A stretch of DNA of 42,936 bases from Pseudomonas lundensis (GCF_001042985.1 NZ_JYKY01000033.1:1-42936); one strand, 5' to 3'. Shown: positions 16,037 through 24,019, numbered from the stretch's first letter. Numbers and translations: made by a program. The notes: a model not told the origin generated them from the sequence alone.

Positions 16037-16996
16037 CTATGCCGGAACGGAGACTTGTACCGGTGAGTCAGCTCCCAGCTTCGTGCGGTATTCAACAGTC
16101 AGATGCGTGACTTCATGAACCGTAGCAAGCCGTTCTCGTATGTCTTCGGCATTCACTGCGGGGCTGCCCAGAACACTCACAATCGCGGCTCGGGCCTGAG
16201 GCCCTACCTGCCAGACATGAAGATCAATGATCGAAGCATCTCCAGGCGTTTCAACCAGTTCACGAATTTCTTGGGCGACATGATCATCTGTCTGGTCGAG
16301 CAATACACCCGCAGTCACCCGCATCAACGACCAAGCCCAGCGTGCAATGACAATTGCACCCAAAATCCCCATTGCAGGGTCGAGCCATACCCAACCAAGG
16401 TATCGGCCAGCAAGCAGAGCAGCGATGGCCAGAACCGAGGTCAGGGCATCTGCAATGACGTGAACGTAAGCAGAGCGCAAATTATTGTCGTGACCATGTG
16501 CATGGTGAGATTGATCGTGGCCATGCCCATGGTGATGATCATGTCCGCCAGAAAGCAAAAGCGCGCTCACGACATTCACTGCTAATCCGACAACTGCGAT
16601 AAGAGTCGCTGTCCCGAATTGCACTTGAGTCGGTTGAAAGAGACGGAATAGCGATTCTCCAGCAATTCCCAAGGAGACCAGTCCCAAAATCAGAGCAGAG
16701 GCGAAGCCACCCAAGTCTCCCACCTTGCCAGTTCCAAAACTGTAGCGAGCACTTGAGGCATGTCTTTTTGCGTAACCGTAAGCAGCTGCGGCTATGCCAA
16801 GTGCTCCAGCGTGCGTTGCCATGTGAAAACCATCGGCAAGCAACGCCATGGAGCCAGTGAGATAACCTGCGGTGATTTCAGCAACCATCATTACGACGGT
16901 CAGAGCCACCACCCACAACGTTCGCTTAGCGTTTTCTTCATGTGATTTCCCCAGGAACATATGGTCGTGGGAATAGTCGGCGTACGAATTACTCAT
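16037..16996 (-). CDS. dmeF: DmeF-type CDF cobalt/nickel efflux transporter
   Basis: The 319-residue cation diffusion facilitator has six membrane segments. Metal-site motifs are LLADGFHMATH (segment 2) and HVIADALTSV (segment 5), and a His-rich loop HDHHHGHGHDQSHHAHGHD lies between segments 4 and 5. The N-terminus HDHMFLG and the partner RcnR-like gene directly upstream fit DmeF, which exports Co(II) and Ni(II) in exchange for protons. The repressor ends 11 bp before the dmeF start, so the pair is an operon controlled by the G-tract operator at 17285. Confidence 0.9.
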   Translation of the reverse strand: MSNSYADYSHDHMFLGKSHEENAKRTLWVVALTVVMMVAEITAGYLTGSMALLADGFHMATHAGALGIAAAAYGYAKRHASSARYSFGTGKVGDLGGFASALILGLVSLGIAGESLFRLFQPTQVQFGTATLIAVVGLAVNVVSALLLSGGHDHHHGHGHDQSHHAHGHDNNLRSAYVHVIADALTSVLAIAALLAGRYLGWVWLDPAMGILGAIVIARWAWSLMRVTAGVLLDQTDDHVAQEIRELVETPGDASIIDLHVWQVGPQARAAIVSVLGSPAVNAEDIRERLATVHEVTHLTVEYRTKLGADSPVQVSVPA

Positions 16997-17007
16997 CTGG
17001 GCAAATC

Positions 17008-17283
17008 CTATTTGGAATAGCGGCGAATGGCTTCGAGCAGCTCATCGACGCCTTTCGCTCTTTCTTCGTTGCTGAGTGTCGGATTCGCGACATGTTCACG
17101 AGCGTGGTCTTCAATGATTTCATCCATCAGCCCATTGATCGCGCCACGGGTCGAAGCGACCAATAGCAAGGTTTTCGAGCAGTCATCATCAGAGTCGAGT
17201 GCTCGCTCAATCGCCTGGATTTGCCCAGCGATTCGCTTTACACGCTTAAGAAGATTGTCTTTGCTCGATCTCACATGACCCAT
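17008..17283 (-). CDS. dmeR: RcnR/DmeR-type Co/Ni-sensing repressor
   Basis: The 91-residue all-helical CsoR/RcnR-family repressor has candidate metal ligands His3, Cys35, His60 and His64, which coincide exactly with the four Co/Ni ligands of E. coli RcnR. This argues for cobalt/nickel rather than copper sensing. It precedes dmeF on the same strand. A seven-C run flanked by TA-rich steps just upstream of its start resembles RcnR operators. Metal binding should release it from DNA and induce dmeF. Confidence 0.9.
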   Translation of the reverse strand: MGHVRSSKDNLLKRVKRIAGQIQAIERALDSDDDCSKTLLLVASTRGAINGLMDEIIEDHAREHVANPTLSNEERAKGVDELLEAIRRYSK

Positions 17284-17284
17284 A

Positions 17285-17305
17285 CCATACCCCCCCTACC
17301 TATAA
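17285..17305 (-). promoter_or_regulatory. Putative RcnR-type operator (G-tract) for dmeRF
   Basis: On the minus strand TATAGGTAGGGGGGGTATGG contains a seven-G run flanked by TA steps, like the G-tract operators of RcnR. It lies directly against the dmeR start codon. It differs from the symmetric palindromes at 17529 and 19647, so the two repressors of this region should be distinguishable. Confidence 0.6.
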
Positions 17306-17528
17306 TGAAAGTATGATCACACGTTCCAACAAGCCATACAAGCCAGGGAGGGAATACATCCGACCGGCAGCGTCGCAGCATTTGAATGCTGCAATCGAAA
17401 CATTGAGCCCGTCGCCTCGCCGTGCAGAACCAATACAAGCCGGCGGGCGGGCCCGCACTTCAGTAATTCGATAGATGGCGTAGCACCTATTTCTTGAGCT
17501 GCCATGGACTATGATTTAGGATCGAACC

Positions 17529-17549
17529 ATATCCCCCCTGGGGGGATAT
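17529..17549. promoter_or_regulatory. Perfect 21-bp C/G palindrome before the NreB-like exporter
   Basis: The arm ATATCCCCCC, a central T, and the exact complement GGGGGGATAT form a perfect palindrome 93 bp upstream of the MFS start. A close relative lies at 19647. Both are probably operators of the CsoR/InrS-type repressor at 19308. Confidence 0.75.
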
Positions 17550-17642
17550 TCGCACTGAACAGAGACGAAACCAGCTGATTGCGTCTCTTCGTGAAAAGTT
17601 AGGTAACCGCCTGGTCACGCACGTCGCCACCTGAGATCTTCC

Positions 17643-18950
17643 ATGCTGAAAATCCTAGCCAGCCGAACCTACCGTCATCTCTTTCTCGCCCAAGTAATCG
17701 CGCTCGTAGGGACTGGACTCGCCACTGTCGCGCTGGGCCTGCTGGCGTTCGACCTTGCGGGCGCCCAAGCAGGTGCTGTCCTCGGTACAGCGCTGGCGAT
17801 CAAAATGACGGCCTACATTGCCGTTGCACCAATCGCAGCGGCTTTTGCTGAACGTCTACCCCGTCGAGCGATGCTGGTCTCGCTGGATCTGGTGCGAGCA
17901 CTGGTCGCGCTCGCTCTGCCGTTTGTGACGGAAGTCTGGCAGATCTACGTGCTGATTTTTGTTCTCCAGTCAGCCTCGGCGGCGTTCACACCGACATTTC
18001 AGGCAACCATTCCAGACATCCTGCCGGATGAAGACGACTATACCCGCGCCTTGTCGCTATCACGTCTCGCCTATGATCTTGAAAGTGTCGCCAGCCCTAT
18101 GCTCGCCGCCGCGTTGCTGACCGTTATCAGCTTCCATAACCTGTTCGCCGGCACTGTCATCGGTTTCCTCGCTTCAGCGGCCCTGGTCGCCACAGTACTG
18201 CTGCCAAAGGCGAAGCCGACGCCACGACGCAGCATCTACGAACGAACTACCCGTGGCATGCGCATATTCCTGGCCACCCCTCGCCTACGGGGGCTGCTGG
18301 CTCTTAATCTGACAGTAGCTGCTGCCAGTGCCATGGTCATCGTCAATACGGTGGTGCTGGTGCAGTCGCGCTTCGCTCTGCCTCAGAGTTCTACGGCATT
18401 GGCGCTGGCCGCGTTTGGTGGTGGCTCCATGATCGCGGCCCTGGCCTTGCCACGCCTGTTGGAAAACATCAAAGACCGAACGGCCATGCTGTTTGGTGGA
18501 GGAATACTGGTTGCAGGTTTGGCCGTTGGCATCAACCTGAGCACCTACAACTTCCTGCTGCCGCTGTGGATGGTACTGGGCGTGGGCTATTCCTTGGCTC
18601 AGACCCCAAGCGGTCGGCTGTTGCGTCGCTCAGCACATGCCGAAGATCGCCCGGCGCTGTTTGCCGCCCAATTTGCGCTATCCCATGCCTGCTGGTTGAT
18701 TACCTACCCATTGGCGGGATGGCTGGGTGCCAATATCAGCCTCACGGCCTCGTTTGTTGGGCTCGTTGTCGTGGCTGGTAGCGCATTGGCGGTCAGTATA
18801 GTGATCTGGCGTCCAGCTCATGACCAAGAGTCGATCAAACACACCCATGAGAACCTGCCGGATGATCACATTCACCTCGACGGCCAAGATGGTGCAGATC
18901 ACGAACACCCCTATGTGATCGACGATCAGCATCGCCGCTGGCCAAGTTGA
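17643..18950 (+). CDS. nreB: NreB-like MFS nickel/cobalt exporter
   Basis: The 435-residue major facilitator transporter has about 12 membrane segments and a cytoplasmic His/Asp-rich tail (from ~395: SIKHTHENLPDDHIHLDGQDGADHEHP). The His-rich C-terminus is typical of NreB-type Ni exporters. Its promoter carries the palindrome shared with the repressor/HupE promoter. The ATG at 17643 follows a weak GAG site. It likely pumps Ni(II) or Co(II) out of the cytoplasm, complementing DmeF. Substrate is inferred from the tail and neighbours. Confidence 0.8.
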   Translation: MLKILASRTYRHLFLAQVIALVGTGLATVALGLLAFDLAGAQAGAVLGTALAIKMTAYIAVAPIAAAFAERLPRRAMLVSLDLVRALVALALPFVTEVWQIYVLIFVLQSASAAFTPTFQATIPDILPDEDDYTRALSLSRLAYDLESVASPMLAAALLTVISFHNLFAGTVIGFLASAALVATVLLPKAKPTPRRSIYERTTRGMRIFLATPRLRGLLALNLTVAAASAMVIVNTVVLVQSRFALPQSSTALALAAFGGGSMIAALALPRLLENIKDRTAMLFGGGILVAGLAVGINLSTYNFLLPLWMVLGVGYSLAQTPSGRLLRRSAHAEDRPALFAAQFALSHACWLITYPLAGWLGANISLTASFVGLVVVAGSALAVSIVIWRPAHDQESIKHTHENLPDDHIHLDGQDGADHEHPYVIDDQHRRWPS

Positions 18951-19035
18951 GGGGTCTTTAGTTTCAAAGATTTGCCAAACCTCAGACCAGAAACCGTAAA
19001 GCTTGCAGAGCGACAAGATGGCCCGAATAGAATCT

Positions 19036-19260
19036 TTAGCCCCACTGCCGCACAGGCCAAAACGTGTAGGTGAACGTCTGACACAGAGGCCAGAGTCTGA
19101 TCAGCGGCGCAACGAACGCAGCGCTTAAGACCAGAGATGAATAGACTTCCAAACCCAATGCCCTGGTTACGATGCCGCTACGAGTGCTGCCCAGCAGACA
19201 TAAAACCGCTGGTAGCAACCAAAGAACACCAGACCTCTTGATCGCTAACAAGACAGGCAT
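19036..19260 (-). CDS. Small hypothetical membrane protein
   Basis: A 74-residue frame from ATG 19260 encodes two or three hydrophobic segments (MPVLLAIKRSGVLWLLPAVL and YSSLVLSAAFVAPLIRLWPL). It lies just downstream of the nickel repressor on the same strand. I do not recognise it. It could be a small membrane partner of the nickel system or a degraded gene; the frame continues upstream over the repressor's 3' end without a better start. Confidence 0.35.
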   Translation of the reverse strand: MPVLLAIKRSGVLWLLPAVLCLLGSTRSGIVTRALGLEVYSSLVLSAAFVAPLIRLWPLCQTFTYTFWPVRQWG

Positions 19261-19307
19261 GTGCCCTGCCCTGTTGCAGCAGTTCAGCGAAGCTGGGCAT
19301 TTCAGAC

Positions 19308-19607
19308 CTAGAGATACTTGGTGATTTGCTTGAAGGCTTCCAGTGGTGCGCGCTCGCCATTGTTCAACGCCGAGACGGTGTCCTCCAGGCAATGATCAAT
19401 GTGATCCTGGATGAGCGTGCGTTTGGCTTGGCACACCGCCTTTTCCACTGCATGCAGCTGCTGAGCAATATCGACGCACTGACGACCTTCTTCAATCATG
19501 GTGATGATGCCGCGTAAATGGCCATCCGCCCGCTTGAGGCGCTTGATGATCGCCTCGTGACTTTGGTGGGTGTGGGGATGGCTATGTTCGTGTTCTTGTT
19601 CACTCAT
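19308..19607 (-). CDS. CsoR/InrS-family nickel-responsive repressor
   Basis: The 99-residue protein has a His-rich N-terminus (HEHSHPHTHQSH) and a CsoR-type helical core. The Cys44-His69-Cys73 spacing equals the CsoR triad and the InrS Cys53-His78-Cys82 set. His12 falls at the offset of InrS His21, the extra nickel ligand. I prefer ATG 19607 to the upstream TTG. It faces the HupE-like operon across the operator at 19647, and the same palindrome precedes the NreB-like exporter. NreA-type nickel repressors are the nearest functional match. Confidence 0.85.
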   Translation of the reverse strand: MSEQEHEHSHPHTHQSHEAIIKRLKRADGHLRGIITMIEEGRQCVDIAQQLHAVEKAVCQAKRTLIQDHIDHCLEDTVSALNNGERAPLEAFKQITKYL

Positions 19608-19646
19608 GACTTGAGCCTCAGGCCTCAATGAATTACGCTGGCATCC

Positions 19647-19665
19647 TATCCCCCCTAGGGGGATA
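19647..19665. promoter_or_regulatory. C/G palindrome in the repressor/HupE divergent promoter
   Basis: TATCCCCCCTAGGGGGATA repeats the palindrome at 17529 with a slightly different centre. It lies between the repressor (start 19607, minus) and the operon beginning at 19715 (plus), so it should control both. Confidence 0.75.
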
Positions 19666-19714
19666 TGGTCAAACGTATTGCGGCCACAACAAACGAGTTA
19701 GAACCCCGGACACT

Positions 19715-20074
19715 ATGCTCAACAGATCCCTGACAACGACAGTGGTATTCGCACTTGTTCTCGCCATGTTTGTGGCCTGGGCTGGGCATACCTATACGTT
19801 GTCGGTAACGACGAAACCGCCTGCCTGGGAGATCGCACAAGACGCCTATCACTCCCATGAAGAGCAAGCCGAGATGTCGTGTGCGAGCTGCTCGGATCAC
19901 TATCACTCCCCGTTGACCCCTGACCATCAGCACGAAACGCCACAGCTCACTTCCGCGTTGAGTTTGGCCGCGCAACCGAAGCTCTCTATGCAAGTCGATG
20001 CACCACGCTATTCCGTTCCCCGCCCGCCGATTTTCTTGATCGAGCGGCCGCCCCGTCCTTCGTTCGCATCCTGA
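19715..20074 (+). CDS. Membrane-anchored Cys/His-rich protein in the nickel operon
   Basis: The 119-residue protein has one N-terminal membrane segment (TTTVVFALVLAMFVAWAG). A periplasmic region contains HSHEEQAEMSCASCSDHYHS and PDHQHE, a likely metal site, and the C-terminus is Pro/Arg-rich. The ATG at 19715 is the first plausible start after the operator at 19647; the open frame upstream crosses that operator. It is first in the operon with hupE and the anchor protein. No known family is recognised. Confidence 0.65.
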   Translation: MLNRSLTTTVVFALVLAMFVAWAGHTYTLSVTTKPPAWEIAQDAYHSHEEQAEMSCASCSDHYHSPLTPDHQHETPQLTSALSLAAQPKLSMQVDAPRYSVPRPPIFLIERPPRPSFAS

Positions 20075-20121
20075 CCATGGCCGCACTGCGGCCTTTGATT
20101 CCTGCAACGTAGGATTGATCT

Positions 20122-20859
20122 ATGTATTCGCACTCGATGAGCGGCGTTGACGCATTTACTGCGCCTTCGCGTCGCCTGCTACCGCTGCTGTTTTTATTTG
20201 TCGCATCACTTTTCCTTGCAATGCCCGAGGCGATGGCTCATGCCGTCGCCGAAGGTGACAAGGGATTCATCCAGGAAAGCTCCGGCGTCATGTTGCTGCC
20301 CTTCATCTACATGGGCGCCAAGCACATGATGACGGGCTACGACCACTTGCTGTTTCTGTTCGGGGTGATCTTCTTCCTCTACCGCCTGAAAGATGTTGGG
20401 CTCTACGTCACGCTATTCGCCATAGGCCACTCGGTCACGCTGCTGCTGGGTGTACTGACTGAGATCAGCATCAGTTCTTACATCATCGACGCCATCATCG
20501 GTTTTTCGGTGGTGTACAAGGCGCTCGATAATCTGGGCGCATTCCAGCGCTGGTTCGGTTTCCAACCCAACACCAAGGTGGCCACGCTGATCTTCGGTCT
20601 GCTCCATGGTTTCGGTTTGGCCACCAAGATCCAGGAGTACGAAATCTCGCCTGACGGCCTGATTCCGAACCTGGTCGCCTTCAACGTTGGTGTCGAGATC
20701 GGCCAATTGCTGGCCCTCAGCGCGATTCTCATTCTGATGGGGTATTGGCGGCGCACCGGCAGTTTCTGGCGCCACGCCTATACCGTCAACGTCGCCATGA
20801 TGAGTGCCGGTTTCCTCCTGATGGGTTACCAGATCACCGGCCTATTTGTCTCCGCGTAA
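20122..20859 (+). CDS. HupE/UreJ-family membrane protein, probable Ni/Co permease
   Basis: The 245-residue protein has a signal-like start and six to seven membrane segments. Conserved motifs are GAKHMMTGYDHLLFLFGVIFF, GHSVTLLLG and GLLHGFGLA, whose His and Asp residues are the probable metal path in HupE/UreJ transporters. It lies in an operon behind a C/G palindrome shared with the Ni exporter. HupE proteins are usually uptake permeases, so its position in an efflux region is curious; here it may serve periplasmic metal handling. Confidence 0.8.
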   Translation: MYSHSMSGVDAFTAPSRRLLPLLFLFVASLFLAMPEAMAHAVAEGDKGFIQESSGVMLLPFIYMGAKHMMTGYDHLLFLFGVIFFLYRLKDVGLYVTLFAIGHSVTLLLGVLTEISISSYIIDAIIGFSVVYKALDNLGAFQRWFGFQPNTKVATLIFGLLHGFGLATKIQEYEISPDGLIPNLVAFNVGVEIGQLLALSAILILMGYWRRTGSFWRHAYTVNVAMMSAGFLLMGYQITGLFVSA

Positions 20860-20871
20860 GGAATTCTGACC

Positions 20872-21519
20872 ATGTTCAATACTCCGCTTCCAACTGTTAA
20901 TGAATTGCCCAGCACTCGCAAACTGGTGCGCTCGACTGTCATTGCACTGCTGACTGCGATCGGCCTGCTGGTAACCGTGGTCATGCCTTCGGAATATGCC
21001 GTTGATCCTACAGGCGTGGGCCGCGCACTGGGTCTGACCCAAATGGGCGAGTTGAAGATCATCCTCGCGCAAGAGGCGCTGGCAGATGCAGCGCCGCCGC
21101 AAGCAATAGCTCCAGCTCCAGCTCCAGCTCCGCAGATTGCGCAAATACAACCTGCTGCGTTACCTGCGACCCAACCAGCGGCGGCAACTGCCCCAGCTTT
21201 GAAGACCAATCAAATGACCGTCACGCTCAAGCCAGGTGAAGGGACAGAAATCAAACTGGAAGTGCTGAAGAACAAGACTGTTAGCTATGAATGGACAGCG
21301 GTTGGTGGGCCTGTGAACTACGACACGCATGGCGAGCCCTACAACGGAGAAAAGGGTTACTTCCACAGCTACAACAAGGGCAAGCAGGTCAAAAGTGATA
21401 AAGGTGAATTCACCGCCATTTTTGACGGCACCCACGGCTGGTTTTGGCGTAATCGCAGCAACAACGATGTGACCATCTCACTGAAAACGACCGGCGATTA
21501 CTTGAGCGTCAAACAGTAA
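20872..21519 (+). CDS. Transmembrane anchor protein next to HupE
   Basis: The 215-residue protein has one membrane segment (STVIALLTAIGLLVTVVMP, ~22-40), an Ala/Pro-rich linker (APAPAPAPQ, ~75-110) and a periplasmic beta-rich domain (MTVTLKPGEGTEIKLEVLK to TTGDYLSVKQ) with His residues (THGEPYN, YFHSYNKG). It starts 12 bp after hupE. Proteins of this shape often follow HupE/UreJ genes in Pseudomonas metal islands. Function is unknown; the domain may present metal to the permease. Confidence 0.7.
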   Translation: MFNTPLPTVNELPSTRKLVRSTVIALLTAIGLLVTVVMPSEYAVDPTGVGRALGLTQMGELKIILAQEALADAAPPQAIAPAPAPAPQIAQIQPAALPATQPAAATAPALKTNQMTVTLKPGEGTEIKLEVLKNKTVSYEWTAVGGPVNYDTHGEPYNGEKGYFHSYNKGKQVKSDKGEFTAIFDGTHGWFWRNRSNNDVTISLKTTGDYLSVKQ

Positions 21520-21642
21520 CTCGAAGCGGCGATGGCTGTTTTACTGCCGAAAATGCAGCGCTCAGCCTTACCACAGCCCATTTATTTCATCCATTTTTGA
21601 AGAGTCTTCCCATGCCCCCCCCCAACAACGCTGATTCGTTCG

Positions 21643-21741
21643 ATGGTCCTGATCTGCTTCCTTGGTCTGATGACGGCATGCGGTGGTGGAGAGAAAGGCG
21701 CAACCTCCGAAAGCGCTGAGCACGGCCATTCACACGAGTAA
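21643..21741 (+). CDS. Very short lipoprotein frame behind a poly-C tract
   Basis: From ATG 21643 the frame reads MVLICFLGLMTACGGGEKGA then a tail ending AEHGHSHE. It contains a lipobox (LMTAC) and a His tail. In the same frame an upstream ATG at 21612 would give a better signal start (MPPPTTLIRS) if the run of nine C residues at 21615-21623 held eight. So this is either a 32-codon gene from the internal ATG or a frameshifted 40-residue-class lipoprotein. It follows the anchor protein gene and precedes a terminator. Confidence 0.5.
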   Translation: MVLICFLGLMTACGGGEKGATSESAEHGHSHE

Positions 21742-21754
21742 CACCCTAAAAAAC

Positions 21755-21780
21755 AAGGCCGCAAATGCGGCCTTCGTTTC
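21755..21780 (+). terminator. Terminator of the nickel/HupE operon
   Basis: AAGGCCGCA pairs with TGCGGCCTT around a two-base loop and is followed by a T-rich stretch (TTCGTTTCT). It ends the operon that starts at 19715. Confidence 0.75.
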
Positions 21781-21781
21781 T

Positions 21782-22204
21782 ACATTTATTCTTAACTCAA
21801 CAACACCCTCCTCACCCGGTACTCTTCAACCTCTACAACCGTCATGCTCCACTCCTGCCACTTGAGCTTATCCCCAACTCATGACCAACCCCGCGAGCGT
21901 CTGATAGTCATCAGTTGAGGTCAGCTCAGATTATTTGATTCAAAAAGCAGCTTCAGTCACTGCGACCGCTTGCACTCAACTCACCATTAATAAAAAGGGC
22001 AATGAAGAGGCGGTGCCCCACAAGCTGCTAGTAAAGAACGGCAAAGAGGGGTAAACCTTTGAAAGGTCGACGTAGACCTTACAATTTGACCACACCACAA
22101 GAGCCGACACCCGGCTGCATAAATTGATGTGGATCAACCGTGGCACTTCGATGTGCTGTAATGTTGAAAAATCAAAACCCGCTAATCAGTACCGGAGATT
22201 CTCC
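21782..22204. other. Intergenic stretch without a recognisable gene
   Basis: I see no coding frame with family resemblance or a ribosome site in these roughly 420 bases. It should hold the promoter for the 22205 gene. No CopR box or C/G palindrome is present. Confidence 0.5.
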
Positions 22205-22597
22205 ATGTTCTGGTTTCGCCATCGTCAACCAACGTTCATACGCCTCGCCATCGTGCTGTGGGTGTTAGCGTTTGGTCTGGCAGCGACCCAGGGATGTCTG
22301 GTACAGCCCAGCCACAATCCGGCAACTCATGTCTCGCTGAACACCGCGCAAGATCACGATAGCCACGACACCCATGCCCTCGGTTGCCTTCAGCACTGCG
22401 CCGATGCGGCGATAGCTGTAAGTCCTTCGCTCCATCTTCAAATATTTAACCTGTCCAGTTGGACGTTTCTGTTCCTGATCCCGGCGTTGCTGATTTCGTA
22501 TCCCGCCAACCCCTCCGCTTTTGCCTTTCTTGCATTACGGCGCCCTGTACCGGCCAGACCGCCTGCCCGCTTGATTTTCGTCCGTTCCAACGATTAA
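22205..22597 (+). CDS. Hypothetical membrane protein with His/Cys-rich loop
   Basis: The 130-residue protein has two membrane segments (RLAIVLWVLAFGLAATQGC, ~13-31, and WTFLFLIPALLISYP, ~85-100). A periplasmic loop is rich in His, Asp and Cys (DHDSHDTHALGCLQHCADAA). The ATG at 22205 follows a GGAG site. I do not recognise the family. The loop and its place beside Met-rich and DUF2933 genes suggest copper or silver handling. Confidence 0.6.
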   Translation: MFWFRHRQPTFIRLAIVLWVLAFGLAATQGCLVQPSHNPATHVSLNTAQDHDSHDTHALGCLQHCADAAIAVSPSLHLQIFNLSSWTFLFLIPALLISYPANPSAFAFLALRRPVPARPPARLIFVRSND

Positions 22598-22696
22598 TCC
22601 GACCTTCTGCGCGCCGATCTTCGGCGCACTGTCTGACTGCGCCAACCCGGTGCGGCTTGGTATTACCTGAGTTGTCCTCACCCTTTGGAGATTGCC

Positions 22697-23095
22697 ATGC
22701 ATGCCTCATTGAAATTTATCCTCGCCACCCTGCTCGTGAGCAGCCCACTCATGGCCTCGGCAGTCGATGAGCATCACCCGGAGCAGGCGCCGACCACGCC
22801 CGCCCAGACAAGCGAAGCAGCTACACCGATGCAAAACAATGTCATGACCGAGCAAATGCAAAAAATGCAGGCTGCACATGACAAGGCAGCCGCCGCCAAG
22901 ACCCCTGCCGAGCGACACGCCGCCATGCAGGAGAGCATGAAGACGATGAAGGACAGCATGGCCATGATGCATAAGAACTGTCATGGCATGGGCATGGCCG
23001 GCAACAAAGACGGCATGGAGATGGGAATGATGAACATGATGATGAAAATGATGGATCAGCAATCGAGCATGATGAAGATGCCGATGAGCAAGTGA
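22697..23095 (+). CDS. Met/His-rich periplasmic protein
   Basis: The 132-residue protein has a signal peptide (to LMASA), a helical, Gln/Ala/Lys-rich middle and a strongly Met-rich C-terminus (MHKNCHGMGMAGNKDGMEMG, then MNMMMKMMDQQSSMMKMPMSK). Such methionine clusters bind Cu(I) or Ag(I) in the periplasm. A TTTGGAG site precedes ATG 22697. It lies ahead of the second DUF2933 gene, in a block that parallels the cupredoxin-DUF2933-ATPase block at 4.6-7.8 kb. Confidence 0.75.
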   Translation: MHASLKFILATLLVSSPLMASAVDEHHPEQAPTTPAQTSEAATPMQNNVMTEQMQKMQAAHDKAAAAKTPAERHAAMQESMKTMKDSMAMMHKNCHGMGMAGNKDGMEMGMMNMMMKMMDQQSSMMKMPMSK

Positions 23096-23219
23096 CGCGT
23101 ACAAGCCTGTAGGCAATGCAACGGCGGTTTTACCTTTGCCAATATGCCAAGGGTAAAACTGCCGCCCGTTGACCTATACGACGCATCACTAACAGCACTT
23201 CCCTCAGGAGTACAGAACC

Positions 23220-23471
23220 ATGATGAATTCACCACATTCCGCTAACACCTCCCCAACATTTTGGAGGAGCAAACCCGGCATAGCACTCGGCATGCTGCTG
23301 GTGATCGTGCTGTTCTATCTGGCAAGAGAACACTACGGCCATATGCTGGGCTTACTGCCTTACATGATTTTGCTGTTGTGCCCGCTGATGCATTTTTTCG
23401 GGCACCACCACGGTGGTCACCGTCATCACGGCGAAACCTCAGCCTCAACCAAGGATGCGAACAGGAGTTAG
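23220..23471 (+). CDS. DUF2933 small membrane protein, copy 2
   Basis: The 83-residue protein matches the first copy closely in layout: FWRSKPGIALGMLLVIVLFYLAREHYGH, then LLPYMILLLCPLMHFFGHHH and a His tail. It ends 3 bp before the truncated ATPase. The pairing with a YHS-ATPase start repeats the arrangement at 5205-7816, so the two blocks are diverged duplicates or separate acquisitions. Confidence 0.85.
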   Translation: MMNSPHSANTSPTFWRSKPGIALGMLLVIVLFYLAREHYGHMLGLLPYMILLLCPLMHFFGHHHGGHRHHGETSASTKDANRS

Positions 23472-23474
23472 CTC

Positions 23475-23690
23475 ATGCCCACCCCTGAGCTTCGTTCAGA
23501 GCACGACCCATTACAGAAGTCTGAACCCCAACTCACCGGCTCCCATGATCCGGTATGTGGCATGACCGTCAGTAACGACAGCCAGTTCAGCACGGAATAT
23601 GAGGGGCAAAACTACCGGTTCTGCAGCCAGAAATGCCAAACGACCATCAGGGCAGCGCCCAAGCGTTATCGAATATCTCAACTGAAAATC
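23475..23690 (+). pseudogene. Cu P-type ATPase stump (YHS domain only)
   Basis: The frame begins MPTPELRSEHDPL and contains a full YHS domain (HDPVCGMTVSNDSQF to YRFCSQKCQTTIRAAPKRY), equivalent to residues ~25-62 of the intact ATPase at 5459. Similarity stops near 23680 and unrelated sequence follows. The heavy-metal motif, membrane segments and catalytic core are absent, so it is a truncated pump gene, though a free YHS peptide could still be made. Confidence 0.8.
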
Positions 23691-23691
23691 G

Positions 23692-23815
23692 AACAAGTCC
23701 AAATTCACCACGATGCTCGCGCTGGTTTCCGCCGGACTCGGCGTCGGGTTACTACCCGCCCATGCCGGGCGGGCGCTGCCCGCCAATGTCATTTTCAAAC
23801 CCTTGGAACTGGGGA
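23692..23815 (+). pseudogene. Fragment of a LysR-type regulator
   Basis: A frame through 23713 reads TMLALVSAGLGVGLLPAHAG then RALPANVIFKPLEL. This matches the late effector-binding region of LysR regulators (the AGLGVxLLP segment). No start, DNA-binding domain or proper end is present. It lies between the ATPase stump and a truncated DUF190 gene, so it is debris at a recombination junction. Confidence 0.6.
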
Positions 23816-24009
23816 GTTGGTTGATCCGCCAGCTCAAAAAAGTGCGCGGAATGCAGCCTACCGGTGTGTCCAAAACCCTCGATACCCGTAGACAGGGTCG
23901 CACCACGCAGGCCCATTTCTTTGGCCAAATCAACAATCCATTCGCCGAGCATCTTCCCTTGATAGCGACGATTCTGTTGAGTAAAGAAAACCACTAGAAA
24001 ACCTTTCAT
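23815..24009 (-). pseudogene. Truncated DUF190 gene beside crcB
   Basis: From ATG 24009 the minus strand reads MKGFLVVFFTQQNRRYQGKM then LGEWIVDLAKEMGLRGATLS and HSAHFFELADQP, the N-terminal part of a DUF190 protein. DUF190 genes are usual partners of crcB fluoride exporters. After ADQP the sequence becomes the reverse of the LysR fragment, so about the last third is missing. It lies 10 bp downstream of crcB in the same transcript. Confidence 0.75.
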
Positions 24010-24019
24010 GTTCATCTCC

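Noticed and set aside
22082..22096. Weak CopR-like sequence before the 22205 gene
   Set aside because: On the minus strand it matches only part of TGACA-N5-GTAAT, with several mismatches in both halves.
23713..23997. Continuous plus-strand frame from the LysR fragment to 23997
   Set aside because: Only the first part resembles LysR; the remainder is antisense to the DUF190 remnant.
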